Positions 23,976 to 33,804 of a stretch of DNA of 49,056 nt are shown here, piece after piece. The first letter of the stretch is position 1, and each line of letters starts with the position of its first letter. The notes under the pieces are model-generated. The model saw nothing but the letters and a program-made list of their open reading frames with translations, did not search any database and had not been told where the DNA came from. The translations under genes and the position numbers were made by a program. Origin of the DNA: Triparma columacea (Eukaryota; Sar; Bolidophyceae; Parmales; Triparmaceae); contig BRYA01000363.1 in NCBI GenBank assembly GCA_030267965.1, positions 3,874-52,929 of the forward strand, in the 5' to 3' direction.

Positions 23976-24282
23976 GCTGTATCACCAATATCTCCACCAA
24001 TTTCACCAACTATTTCTAAGAGCGGGGGGAGAAAGTGTTAGTAGACTCTTCATATTTCTCCCAAAACATACAATCATTTCATTAAGAATGAATATTCGTT
24101 GACACAAACATGTATTACGTCCATACAAACTATAAAGGTATCATAATATTACCTTAATGAGCAATTAAACAGGTATCACAGTTGGATTTGCAAATTTGGG
24201 GAATGAGGGAGGGAGGGAGTCGGAGCCAGACTGGGACCTTCTTCTGCGCGCAGAACCTCAAATATTACAAACAGTATTTGCC

Positions 24283-26227
24283 ATGGACTCACTACGTAAA
24301 ACGTTCTCAAAAAAACCAGAACCAAGTAAAATAACCGAAGACTTGACCTCTGAGTATGCACTAATTGCCATTAACGCATCCTACCCTCCAGAGCTCTCAG
24401 CTCTCGCTGAGTATGCAAAGTCAGATCCATCATCTTCCGTCTTCATGGGTCGTATGTACAAGATCTACTGCGTCATCCACTCTGCACTCAACGGGCTAGA
24501 TCCATCCATAGATCCAATGCCCGTCCTACTCAACCTCAATCAGAAGATTAGAGTGTGTGCGGGTGACCTGAGCGAGGTTAAGGTTCCTAGGGTAAGAATG
24601 AACAAGAAGTGAAAGTGCTCGCGAGCAGGACATCAACGCACTACATCAACCTTCTTGAGGCTTGCTTCGCTCGTCACGCTTCGCTCGTCACGCAATTTCT
24701 TATCCACTAACGCAATCCACCTCCGCGACTCGCTTCCCTCGTCGTCACCAAAGGTCAAGTTTGGGAAGACCGGACTCGACATCAGCATCATCACGAACGG
24801 TTCTATGCGGTTCCAGCAGACGTGGAAGCAGACCGTTACGGACGAGTCCCTCATAGATGCTGAATGCCAAGCGAACTTGAAGAGGACATTGCTTCGGGCC
24901 CTAGACATGGGTATCAACCACTTCGAAACAGCTCGGGGATACGGGAGCTCCGAGATCCAGATGGGGAAGGCCTTCAAGGAGATCTTCGAGGAGACGGACT
25001 ACAAGAGGGAGGACATCCTAATCCAGTCAAAGGTAAACCCCCAGCCAACAAGGGAGAAATTCATCGAGGAGATCGAGAAAACATTCAGGTTCCTACAAGT
25101 CGAATACCTAGACCTATTCTCATTCCACGGACTGGCGAACAAGGAGAGGCACTACGACGACCTCTTCAACCCAGAGACTGGACTTTACGCTGTTATTGAG
25201 GACTATGTTAAGAGGGGCAAAATCAGGCATGTTGGTTTCAGGTGAGGGGGGTGGGAAGGGGGGGGGTTAGCATCCCGGCTGGAATAAATCGAAAGAACTG
25301 GTGTTGTATACATATATGTATAACAGCACTTACTGAACACTCCTCCCCTACCCCCCACCACACAGCACCCACGGCACCACGGAGTGGATCTGTCAAATGA
25401 TCGCTACAAACAAGTTCTCCTACGTCAACGTCCACTACCACTACTACGGTTCATACACCGCCAGCGGTCACGCCTTCCCCGAGAAGGGCAACGCGAAGGT
25501 CGTCAGGATGGCGAAGGAAAGGGACATGGGACTATTCTGCATATCACCATTCGACAAGGGGGGGGGGGCGTACAATGCATCAAGAGTTGTCAGAGGGGTC
25601 ATGGATGAGGTTGGTATCGACCCACTAGAGTTCTCGGTTGGGTGGCTTGTTAAGGAGGGTTTCCATACCATGACTGTAGGGGTAGGAAGATCGGAGGATT
25701 ATGACGAACCACTCAACGCGTCGTACATGATCAATGAAAATAAGGAGGAGTTCTTCGGCAAGGTTAACGAAATCGAGCTCAGACTCGACCAGAAGCTCGA
25801 GGGCGCCCTGGGGAAGGAGTGGATGTCTACCTGGTGGGACGGCGTACCACACTCGTTCCAGACGGACACGGGGGTGGACTTCGCGAGGTGCGTGTGGTCG
25901 TACAATATCATGAAGGCACTTGGGATGCAGTGGTTCGCCAAGGCGAGGCATGGGACGGGAGTGGGAAACGCAAAGAACTGGAAGGAGGGCGTTTCCGCGG
26001 ACGAGAATAGGAAGGATTGGGGGTACATGCCAGGGCTCAACCCCACCAAAGGTGTGGACTACGGGGAAGCATTGAAGAGCGTAAGGGAAGAAAACCTAGA
26101 CAAGGTCAAAAAAATCGTAGAGGAACATTACTGGAGGTTGATCGAGTTGAAGGAAGGGGACGAGGGATGGCATACCGGGCTCGAGACCATAGACATGAGG
26201 CCTTGGGTCGCCTACCCGGAGCGTTAA
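24283..26227 (+). CDS. aldo/keto reductase family protein with N-terminal extension
   Basis: Three exons, 24283-24591, 24754-25241 and 25366-26227, join in phase to give 552 aa. Exon 1 codes for about 100 residues with no recognised domain. The AKR barrel begins at exon 2: VKFGKTGLDISIITNGSMRF, then NHFETARGYGSSEIQMGKAF, ILIQSKVNP (catalytic Lys), YLDLFSFHGLAN (catalytic His) and across the splice IRHVGF-S-THGTTEW. The catalytic Asp of the usual Asp-Thr-Ala is Glu in FETARGYG, and the Tyr is kept; this variant resembles the bacterial COG1453-type 'predicted oxidoreductases'. The C-terminal 200 residues (HSFQTDTGVDFARCVWS onward) are not barrel-like. Substrate unknown; NADPH-dependent carbonyl reduction is the family expectation. 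An upstream start in a non-ATG context is not supported; ATG 24283 is used. Inclusion of exon 1 is supported by phase only. Confidence 0.8.
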
Positions 26228-26979
26228 TGGATCTTTGGGGTTGGCTGGGTGTAGGGAGGGGGGGATAATAGCGATGGCGATAGCCATGGTGATTAAGCGA
26301 TAGCAATACACTTTGTGACAGAATTACGTGGTAATATGGGTGTTGCGGGAGTCGTCAACTCTCGCAGGGACCGCTGATATGTCAGTGAGTCCCTCAGGCA
26401 TCTTTCTCAAGGCATCATAAAATTTGAACACTTGTTTACTGAAGGTTTTGGGCCCACTGTGCCGTCGACATTATTTTCAGCAACTTTCTGTCTTTATCTG
26501 AATCTAATTTCATGTATTTATTATATTCAATCAATGTGTGAATTATAAGAATATTCATAGATATTATAAAATAAAATTTGAAAAGTAAAATAATATTATT
26601 TTTTTGTTTGTCTCTTTTTCATCCTTAATTTTTACAATATGACAATTTTTGATTAAATATGACTATGATGAATGTTAAGATATTAAAATCATTTCAATTC
26701 GCCGTAGTCATAAATATTATTATTTCATATTAGTTTTTAGGAGTTTGAATCAAATTTTAATATCATTGAATCATCAATAAATAAATTTTAGAAATCCTAC
26801 TTGTGATGAATTGAATCTTAAAAAGCCAAAATTTTGCAAAAATTTTCATAGCATTTTACGTACATTTTAGCGCACACTGGTGCTTTTAGTTTAAGTACTA
26901 TAGACCGTAAAATACTCTAAACTACACCCAAGAAGGCTTATAGCTCTTACACATCACTTTAATATCACCTTCAATCTCG
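26228..26979. other. AT-rich intergenic island
   Basis: About 750 bp without a gene. Roughly 26480-26870 is strikingly AT-rich: counting by line, 26521-26820 is about 20% G+C, while surrounding DNA is near or above 50%. It has A/T runs but no tandem unit, terminal repeats or open frame. The last 100 bp serve as the promoter of the downstream synthase gene. Confidence 0.9.
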
Positions 26980-28472
26980 ATGGCGGCTTGCAAGAGGGTA
27001 GTTGTCACCGGAATCGGAGCCTGCTCGCCGCTTGGTCACTCTTTTGTTTCAGCATTTGAGAAACTCGTCTCCAATCATTCGGGCGCATGCTCTCTTAAAG
27101 ATGATGCCTCCTTCTCTCCCCTTCCTTCCACAATCGCTTGCCCTGTCCCCTCTTCCACTACCCTCCCACCGCTAGCCGAAGAGCAGAAGAGCCGGTTTCT
27201 GCAGTTGGCCGTGGCAGCCTCACTCGACGCTCTTTCTTCCGCCTCTCTCCCTCTCAAGTCAGAGTCTTCCTTTGACCATGGGGTTTCAATAGGTGAGAGT
27301 GAGGATGAGGATGAGGACGACGAGCTGTTGTTCGTTTGTCAAGTTTTTACCCATCACCCCTGCTCCTTCGCCCATATTTCTCACAGGCTCTGGTATAGGT
27401 TCCATTGAAGAAATAACTTCCGCATACACCAAGTTGGGGAGATCTCACCGGAAGATATCTCCTCACTTTGTCCCTTCAATATTGGTAAACAGTGCCGCAG
27501 GGATCGTCTCAAAACTTTTCAACCTTCGGGGTCCCAATACATCTTGCTCCACTGCATGCGCAACTGGGGCCCATAGTATAATTGATGCTTATAGATTCAT
27601 CCGTGACTCCGAGGCCACTATGATGCTCGCAGGGGGCTCTGAGGCGTCGATTGATCCCCTCTCCATGGCCGGCTTTTCCCGTTTACGTGCTCTCTCCACA
27701 ACCTACAACGATTCCCCCGAGTCAGCTTCACGGCCGTTTGACAAAGACCGAGATGGGTTTGTTATGGGAGAGGGCGCCTGTATCTTAGTCTTGGAGTCAC
27801 TGGAGAGCGCTAAATCGAGGTGAGCTTAGCACAGAATTCCTTTGCAGTGCAACGCCCTCCCCCTAACCCCCACCCCCCACAAACATACACACACACGCAC
27901 ACAGAAATGCTCCCATTTACGCTGAGATCCTCGGCTATGGCGTGAATGGAGACGCATTCCACGCAACTGCACCTGATCCCGACGGTAATGGCGCGCTGAG
28001 GGCAATGAAGCGCGCCTTGGCTACCTCCAAACGAAGCATTTCCGATCTCGACTACATCAACGCTCACGCTACTTCCACACCTCTGGGAGACGAGATCGAG
28101 ATCAAGGCTATCCAGCAGCTTCTTCAAGGTGAGGATGAATTTGTCTTTCCACGTGACTCCTCAACCTCACCCCCCCCTCCCCCCTTTTCCCCAAGACGTA
28201 CCCTCTCCCCGATCTCGTCCCCTCTACGTAAGCAGCACGAAAGGCCATACCGGTCACCTTCTCGGAGCCGCGGGAGCCCTCGAGGCTGCCTTTGCTGTCA
28301 TGTCCCTGCACACCAACACAATTCCCGGAACTAAGAATCTTCATAATGTTGACGTGGGAGACTACGATTCCGAGGCAATCAAAATCCTCAAGGACGGAGG
28401 TAAATTTTGCGAAATATGCGAAGCAGCAGCAAAGCAGCATCGACCACTAACGACCCTTTCCGCGGCTCGCTT

Positions 28473-28525
<53 letters not shown>

Positions 28526-28708
28526 NNNNNNNNNNNNNNNNNNNNNNNNNNNNNNNNNNNNNNNNNNNNNNNNNNNNNNNNNNNNNNNNNNNNNNNNNNN
28601 NNNNNNNNNNNNNNNNNTGGGGAAGAAGTCAACCTTGTCCTTTCGAACTCCTTCGGATTCGGAGGCGTAAATGCAGTGATAGCCTTTGGAAAATACACAG
28701 ATTCCTAA
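26980..28708 (+). CDS. beta-ketoacyl-ACP synthase II (FabF/KAS II-like), interrupted by an assembly gap
   Basis: Exons 26980-27292, 27387-27819, 27905-28128, 28196-28399 and a final partial exon after the gap ending at stop 28706-28708. KAS II condenses malonyl-ACP with acyl-ACP in type II fatty-acid synthesis. The order of family motifs is complete: RVVVTGIGACSPLG, SGIGSIEE, active-site Cys in CSTACATGAHS, FDKDRDGFVMGEGACILVLE, His in YINAHATSTPLGD, Lys and His in STKGHTGHLLGAAGALEA, and SNSFGFGGVNA near the C-terminus. The catalytic Cys-His-His triad is intact. There is no obvious plastid presequence, so a mitochondrial or cytosolic form is possible. The start at ATG 26980 fits the family. 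A few residues are lost in the gap (28526-28617), together with the acceptor of the last intron. Confidence 0.92.
28474..28617. other. 52-base poly-G run followed by assembly gap (N)
   Basis: G x 52 from 28474 to 28525, then 92 N to 28617. It lies in the last intron of the KAS II gene. The sequence before it (GCGGCTCGCTTCG) resembles the end of other introns here. Confidence 0.98.
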
Positions 28709-28791
28709 CCTCTTTTCTTTTTATATAATAGAAAACGGAGATTTTAATTGTGTTGCAAATCTTAAGTCCCTTCCAGCATTATTATTGCGCA

Positions 28792-29817
28792 TCATATAGC
28801 TTGCCCGAGCGCGACGAGCTCAACTTGAGTGCATTCATCGTACCCCTCTTCTCCCGGCGATGGTCTCTCCGCCCAACCCTCCCCCCCACCTTTCTTCTTG
28901 TTGTTGAGTTCTGCTCTCAGGAAGAGGTAGAACAGGAAGATGGAGAGAGACGCGCCGACATGCCACGCAGCGTGGCCCTGGTAGACGCTCGTCGGCTTGC
29001 ATGCCCAGCTCACAGTATCTATCGATCGAAATCCAAAGGAGATCAGCATCCCCGAAAGGGCACTGCCCCACAAAAAAAGGCTGAGTGGCGTTCGCTCTGG
29101 CATTGGTATTGAGACGAGCGAGAGGAAGAAGTCTGCGCCTCCTACAACGGGAACAATTACAAAACTATTTCCCCAATTTATCTCCCACATGCGCATGAAC
29201 GGTACCCCGGCCGCGGCGATCATGCCAAACACTGTGCACACGACAAAATAGGTTCGTGGCATCTTGAACATCCTCACCACGAGATACGGAATTGGGAAAA
29301 GTATCAATGTGTCGACGGACACCATATCTAGGTGATGGCCGAGCCTCGTACTGCTTGCATGGAACAGGAACGAGCCGACCCCGCACCAAGTGAAGCAAAA
29401 TGAAAACATGAGGGAAAGGATGGGATTAGCGACTATCAGATTTTCGCCAGGCTTCCTAATTTTTCCGAAACGAAAGTCTTCCAAAGCAATGCCCAAGACC
29501 CACAACCCAACGACGACGAACCCAATGTTCGAAAGCGCATTCACTGGGTTCCTCATGAAGTCTGACTGTAAATATTCCTCGCACCCGTTGTCCCAGCCGA
29601 AATCCTTCCAGATAGCGACAGGCCAACATTCATAACCCTCTTCCAATTCGTCGCCGCAAGAGCATCGTCCAGTGTCTCTCCCACAATAACTTCCAACACT
29701 GAGAGCCGCGATAACAAGCACTACTGTCATGGCAACCAGGGAAACCCACATCCTTCGAGAAACGTGATCGACATGACACGCGCCCCGAAGCGACTGCAAT
29801 ATCCGGCCGTCGACCAT
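28792..29817 (-). CDS. ceramidase-superfamily (CREST) integral membrane protein
   Basis: A single exon of 341 aa with about seven hydrophobic segments after an N-terminal anchor. Conserved CREST-type residues are visible: FMRNPVNALSNIGFVVVG (the N-x-x-S-N block), SFLFHASSTRLGHHLDMVSVD (His and Asp that bind metal) and GHAAWHVGASLS (His-x3-His). These match alkaline-ceramidase-like enzymes that use a zinc site in the membrane to hydrolyse amides such as ceramide. A Cys-rich loop (YCGRDTGRCSCGDELEEGYEC) after the first segment is lumenal or external by inference. The substrate could equally be another lipid amide. It converges on the KAS II gene with 83 bp between stops. Confidence 0.8.
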   Translation of the reverse strand: MVDGRILQSLRGACHVDHVSRRMWVSLVAMTVVLVIAALSVGSYCGRDTGRCSCGDELEEGYECWPVAIWKDFGWDNGCEEYLQSDFMRNPVNALSNIGFVVVGLWVLGIALEDFRFGKIRKPGENLIVANPILSLMFSFCFTWCGVGSFLFHASSTRLGHHLDMVSVDTLILFPIPYLVVRMFKMPRTYFVVCTVFGMIAAAGVPFMRMWEINWGNSFVIVPVVGGADFFLSLVSIPMPERTPLSLFLWGSALSGMLISFGFRSIDTVSWACKPTSVYQGHAAWHVGASLSIFLFYLFLRAELNNKKKGGGEGWAERPSPGEEGYDECTQVELVALGQAI

Positions 29818-30038
29818 TATTATTGTAGTTTTGTGTCTTTTCTCTATAACTTAACTTTGCAGGCCTCCCCACCCCTCATTTCTTCTTGGTTTCCTCCTTA
29901 AAGTCCCCATGGACCATTCGTCCGCTTCCAAACCTTTCAAAGCCCGCCCGGGAGCAACTAGGAAATTAATAGGTGAAAAACAAAGCTGCGTCCAGTTCTT
30001 GACGTCCTCATGCTCCCACCCTGCCCTTGGCATCAACC
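29818..30038. other. divergent promoter region, CREST protein / APC transporter
   Basis: A 221-bp spacer between the two start codons. No distinctive motif is seen. Confidence 0.45.
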
Positions 30039-32376
30039 ATGTCAACGATAGCTAATAAAAAAATCCTCCCTCCCCTCACTTTCACAGAACCGCATTTGTT
30101 TGCAGGATACGGAACACACTCAACAGCAACGCAACCACCATTTGAAAAGCTGGAAGTATTCGGGGAAAAAGTTGCTTCCCCATCGCACCTCCTTAATGAG
30201 TTGGAAGCGACAGGTGAGCCCTACCACTGCCATGTGCGCTCGATACCCCCCCCCCCTTCTCTTCGCTAACTCTCCTCCCTACCTTAAGCAATCTCTGGCA
30301 ATGATATCCTGTCCTCCGTCTTTTACGTCTCCGGTCTATGCACCATCCAGGCTGGCAAACTAGCCCCCTTGTGTCTCTTGCTCGTTGCACTGGTACTCTA
30401 CCTCTTCCGGGGAATATACGCAGAGACGGTCACCGCCCTGCCTTGTAATGGTGGCACGTACAACATTCTGCTCAACTGCACCTCAAAACAGTTTGCATCA
30501 CTCGCAGCCTGCTTTGCCATAATAGCTTACATCACGACAGGCGTTGTATCAGCTCTTACTGCTATTGCCTACCTAAAAACGATTCTCCCCTGGCTTCCCC
30601 TAGAAACGTCAACGATATTCCTTCTCGTTATCTTCTTCCTCCTCACTAACTACGGTATCTCAGAATCGGCAAGCGTGGCCAAGACCATATTCGTTGCGCA
30701 CGTGTTCACGTTGCTATTCCTGTGTTTCTTCGGCGTCCTCTTCATGCTCTGCCACACAGATCAGCTCAGGGAGAACTTCGATTCCCCCTTCCCCCGAGTC
30801 AACGTTGCAGGGGAACACTTAGACGGTACTTGGTTGACAGCCATATTCTACGGATTCTCATCCGCGATGCTGGGGGTATCAGGGTTCGAGACGTCCTCGC
30901 AGTTCGTCGAGGAGCAGCAGCCTGGTGTTTTCGAGAAGACCCTCAAGAACATGTGGACAGGGGTCATGCTCTTCAACCCTCTCCTCTCCCTCATCTCCTT
31001 CTCCGCCCTCCCTATAGACACCATAGTAAAGAACAAGGACACGGTGCTCGCCGGGACGGCCGAAGTAATTGGTCACTGGGTGAAGAAGAAGCTCCACTTC
31101 CCGGAACACTGGGAGGTCGGTGGTGCGCTGAGTCTCTGGGTCTCAGTCGACGCCTTCATAGTCCTCGCCGGGGCCGTTCTAACCTCTTTCGTCGGCATAA
31201 ATGGCCTGATCCGTCGGATGGCCATGGACCGTTGCCTCCCCCAGGTCCTCCTCCTAAAGAACCCCTACACACACACAGACTCCGTAATCCTAAGCCTCTT
31301 CCTGTTCCTCTGCGTGTCCCAGGTGGTCCTCCTCGACTGCGACGTCGAGGCCCTCGGTGGTGTGTACTGCTACGCCTTCCTCAGCGTTATGTGCATCTTC
31401 GCTTTCGGGAACATGATCCTCAAGGTAAAGAGGCCCTCCCTCCCCAGGATCCACCACGTCTCCTGGAGCAGCAGCCTGCTGGGCTTCGTGTCGGTCGCGG
31501 TGGCGCTGATGGGGAGTGTTTTGGGGAAACCTCAACTTCTTACTTACTTCCTCGTTTACTTCATCTGTATCGGCACATTGATGGTCGTCATGTTCAATCG
31601 CGTGAACATCCTGAGGGTGGTTTTGTTCATATTGAGGGAGCTCGGGGCGGAGGAATCTCCGTCAATCTTTGCTGCCCCCACACGGAGTCCTCATTTAGGT
31701 GAGAGAGCAGTTGGGATTGGCGGGGAGAGGAACGAAAGCGACGACCGTGACCCAACGCCACCTTGACCCCGTGCACGTGCGATCCAACCGAAAAAATAAG
31801 CGAGGATAGAGGAATTGGAAAAATAATGAAAAAATAAGAGGCTCTTCTCGCCCCCTTATTTCCTGCCCATCTAACGCCCCCCCCCCCCCTCCCCCCCCCC
31901 CAGCCTCACTATCCGAGTCCACAACGCTCCTCTCCACCCCCACTCCCCCCTCTACCCCCTCCCGTCCTTCCCGTCGTTCCTCTCTCCTAACCTTAATAAC
32001 CCGTAAGATCTCTGCCGTCCGTGACGTGCCTTTTGTCTTCTTCGCGAAGCACGACGACCTCTACGTGATAAATAAGGCCGTTCTATATGTGATGAAGAAC
32101 GAACAGACCAGCAGGCTAATTGTCGTGCACGTGGGGAGCAAGGACGGGGGGGAGGAGGGTAGGAACTTGATGGAGCACATTAGAATTATCGACCTGCTGT
32201 ACCCAAAGGTTAAGGTGTCGCTGCTAATGGTGGAGGGGGAGTTCGGGGCGGGGATGGTAGGATGGCTTAGCAAGGAGATGGGCGTCCCGCTGAACGCCAT
32301 GTTCATAAGCTGCCCTGACAAGGACTTCAAGATGAAGATACAAGAGCTCAGGGGCATGAGGATAATAACGTACTGA
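30039..32376 (+). CDS. amino-acid/polyamine (APC) transporter with USP-like C-terminal domain
   Basis: Three exons, 30039-30213, 30289-31698 and 31904-32376, join in phase to give 685 aa. After a cytosolic N-terminus, the first helix carries the APC core AISGNDILSSVFYVSG; ALPCNGGTYNILLNCTSK is the conserved loop before helix 3. About a dozen hydrophobic segments follow. The long exon 3 codes for a soluble tail (VPFVFFAKHDDLYVINKAVL, SRLIVVHVGSKDGG, DLLYPKVKVSLLMVEGEFG) that looks like a nucleotide-binding universal-stress-protein type fold, seen in some bacterial and algal APC proteins. Its presence suggests allosteric control. Substrate (cationic or neutral amino acid) is not assignable. Intron 2 ends in an almost pure C tract. 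ATG 30039 is chosen over a TTG further up. Its stop is 31 bp from the stop of the convergent FAM151-like gene. Confidence 0.83.
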
Positions 32377-32407
32377 AGCGCATTTTTTAACTCTAAACGA
32401 AACACCT

Positions 32408-33399
32408 TCATATCCCGCATCCTCTGATCCAGTTAATGACGTTGATTGCCTGTACCATTATTTCGTTCTTCCATCCTTCTACCCTGCCCTCAGCCACCTT
32501 GCAGTCGAATCCCACCCTATCCCCAACCCCCCCCTCCTCGAACGCTCTCCTTACCTCGTCAACCTTGTGCTGCATTATCGAGGGCTCGCCGGTACCGGTC
32601 CAGAGAAGGATCTGGGAAGAACGGCAACGAAGGAGGAGGGATATCAAGGTGGAGGGATCCTTGCAAGCGATCCTGCAGTTTGCAGCGAACACAACCCCGC
32701 CGCTCTTAGCCTCCAGGTCGTACTATGGGAGAGGGTGAGTGGGGATTCGTGGGTGAGCTTTTGGTCATCTCCCTAGATATTTTACCAACCCCCTCTCCCA
32801 AAAACTACTGCTGTAACTCTCACCTTTTCAACGAGTCCAGCCATCCCCTCCACGTCCTCCTCGGTGTATACCCCTCCCTCATTCATGCACCTCGCCACAT
32901 TACATGACCACCCCAACGACAGGGCGTGTTCCGGGCCCTCCGCTAGGCAGAGTGTTAGGAAGTCTGAGGCATTCACCGTCGGGGGACAGTCACGCTTACC
33001 GGGGCCGGGGAGGACGTCGGCGTTTAGGTATACCTTGGGCGAGGAGGCTACGGGGGGGGGGAGGGATCCGGTCAACTTCAAGAGCGTGGCCAGGCAGGGC
33101 TGGACAACCTCGTACTCCTTGAAGTCAAGCTTTATGTGCTTGGGGGTTGGGGAGGAGTAGCAAAGATCTACGAAGGTGGAGAAGGGGAGGTCGGAGGAGC
33201 GGGAGGGGGGGTGGGCCATTACAGGGTAGTAGGTGTCGGGGGGGGGGGGAGGGAGGTCGGGAGAGGGAGGTGGAGGGGGATGGGACATTAGGATGTCTGC
33301 CTCTATGGCTGTTATTGAGGGATCTGACAGTGCAAGGTTTAGTTTATTCGTAGTTATGGTACAATGAGACCACGATTGGGACGGAGATGGAAGATGCAT
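32408..33399 (-). CDS. FAM151/menorin-like protein
   Basis: Two exons, 32824-33399 and 32408-32722, join in phase 0 (LVEK-YDLEAK) to give 296 aa. The family (FAM151/menorin, related to glycerophosphodiester phosphodiesterase barrels) is recognised from SWSHCTITTNKLNLAL, ITAIEADILMS, PVMAHPPS, HIKLDFKEYEVVQPCLATLL, KVYLNADVLPGPG, LSLGWS and ILLWTGTGE. The Glu-Ala-Asp and His residues that line the active site in the related phosphodiesterases are in place, but no reaction is established for this family. A Pro-rich loop follows EADILMSH. There is no clear signal peptide from ATG 33399. The stop is 31 bp from the APC stop. Confidence 0.82.
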
Positions 33400-33804
33400 G
33401 TTTGATTAGAAGGGAGGAGGAGGGAGGTTGGGGATTCTCAAGGGGAGAGAGAGACGAGGGATCTTGTTGTGAGTTTGTTTGTGGTTTGTGTGGTTATGTG
33501 ATGACAATGGGTGCAATGGGTGCAATGTATGTGATTAGATAGTGTTTGATGTTGCGGATTGGAGCCCAAAATTGAAAATTGGAGCCGAAAATTGGAGCCC
33601 GAAGTTAGAGTTATTTTTTATTTCTTGGATTTTCTTCATTCATCGCCCACACCCCGCCACTGCCCGGGAGTCCAAACCCATCACGAAACGTGCCCTCCAC
33701 AATACCAAACCCTGCCCATTAAAACGAGAAAAAGTACACAAATACCACCAATACAATACAATTGAAGACATAATACACACAACGATCCATTCTTAACAAC
33801 TACC
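33400..33804. other. divergent promoter region, FAM151-like / DMT transporter
   Basis: About 405 bp. It contains short repeats of ATTGGAGCC(C/G)AAAATTG near 33558-33602 and of GGGTGCAAT near 33507-33527, then A-rich sequence next to the plus-strand start. Open frames across it (for example from 33542) show no recognisable product. Confidence 0.5.
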
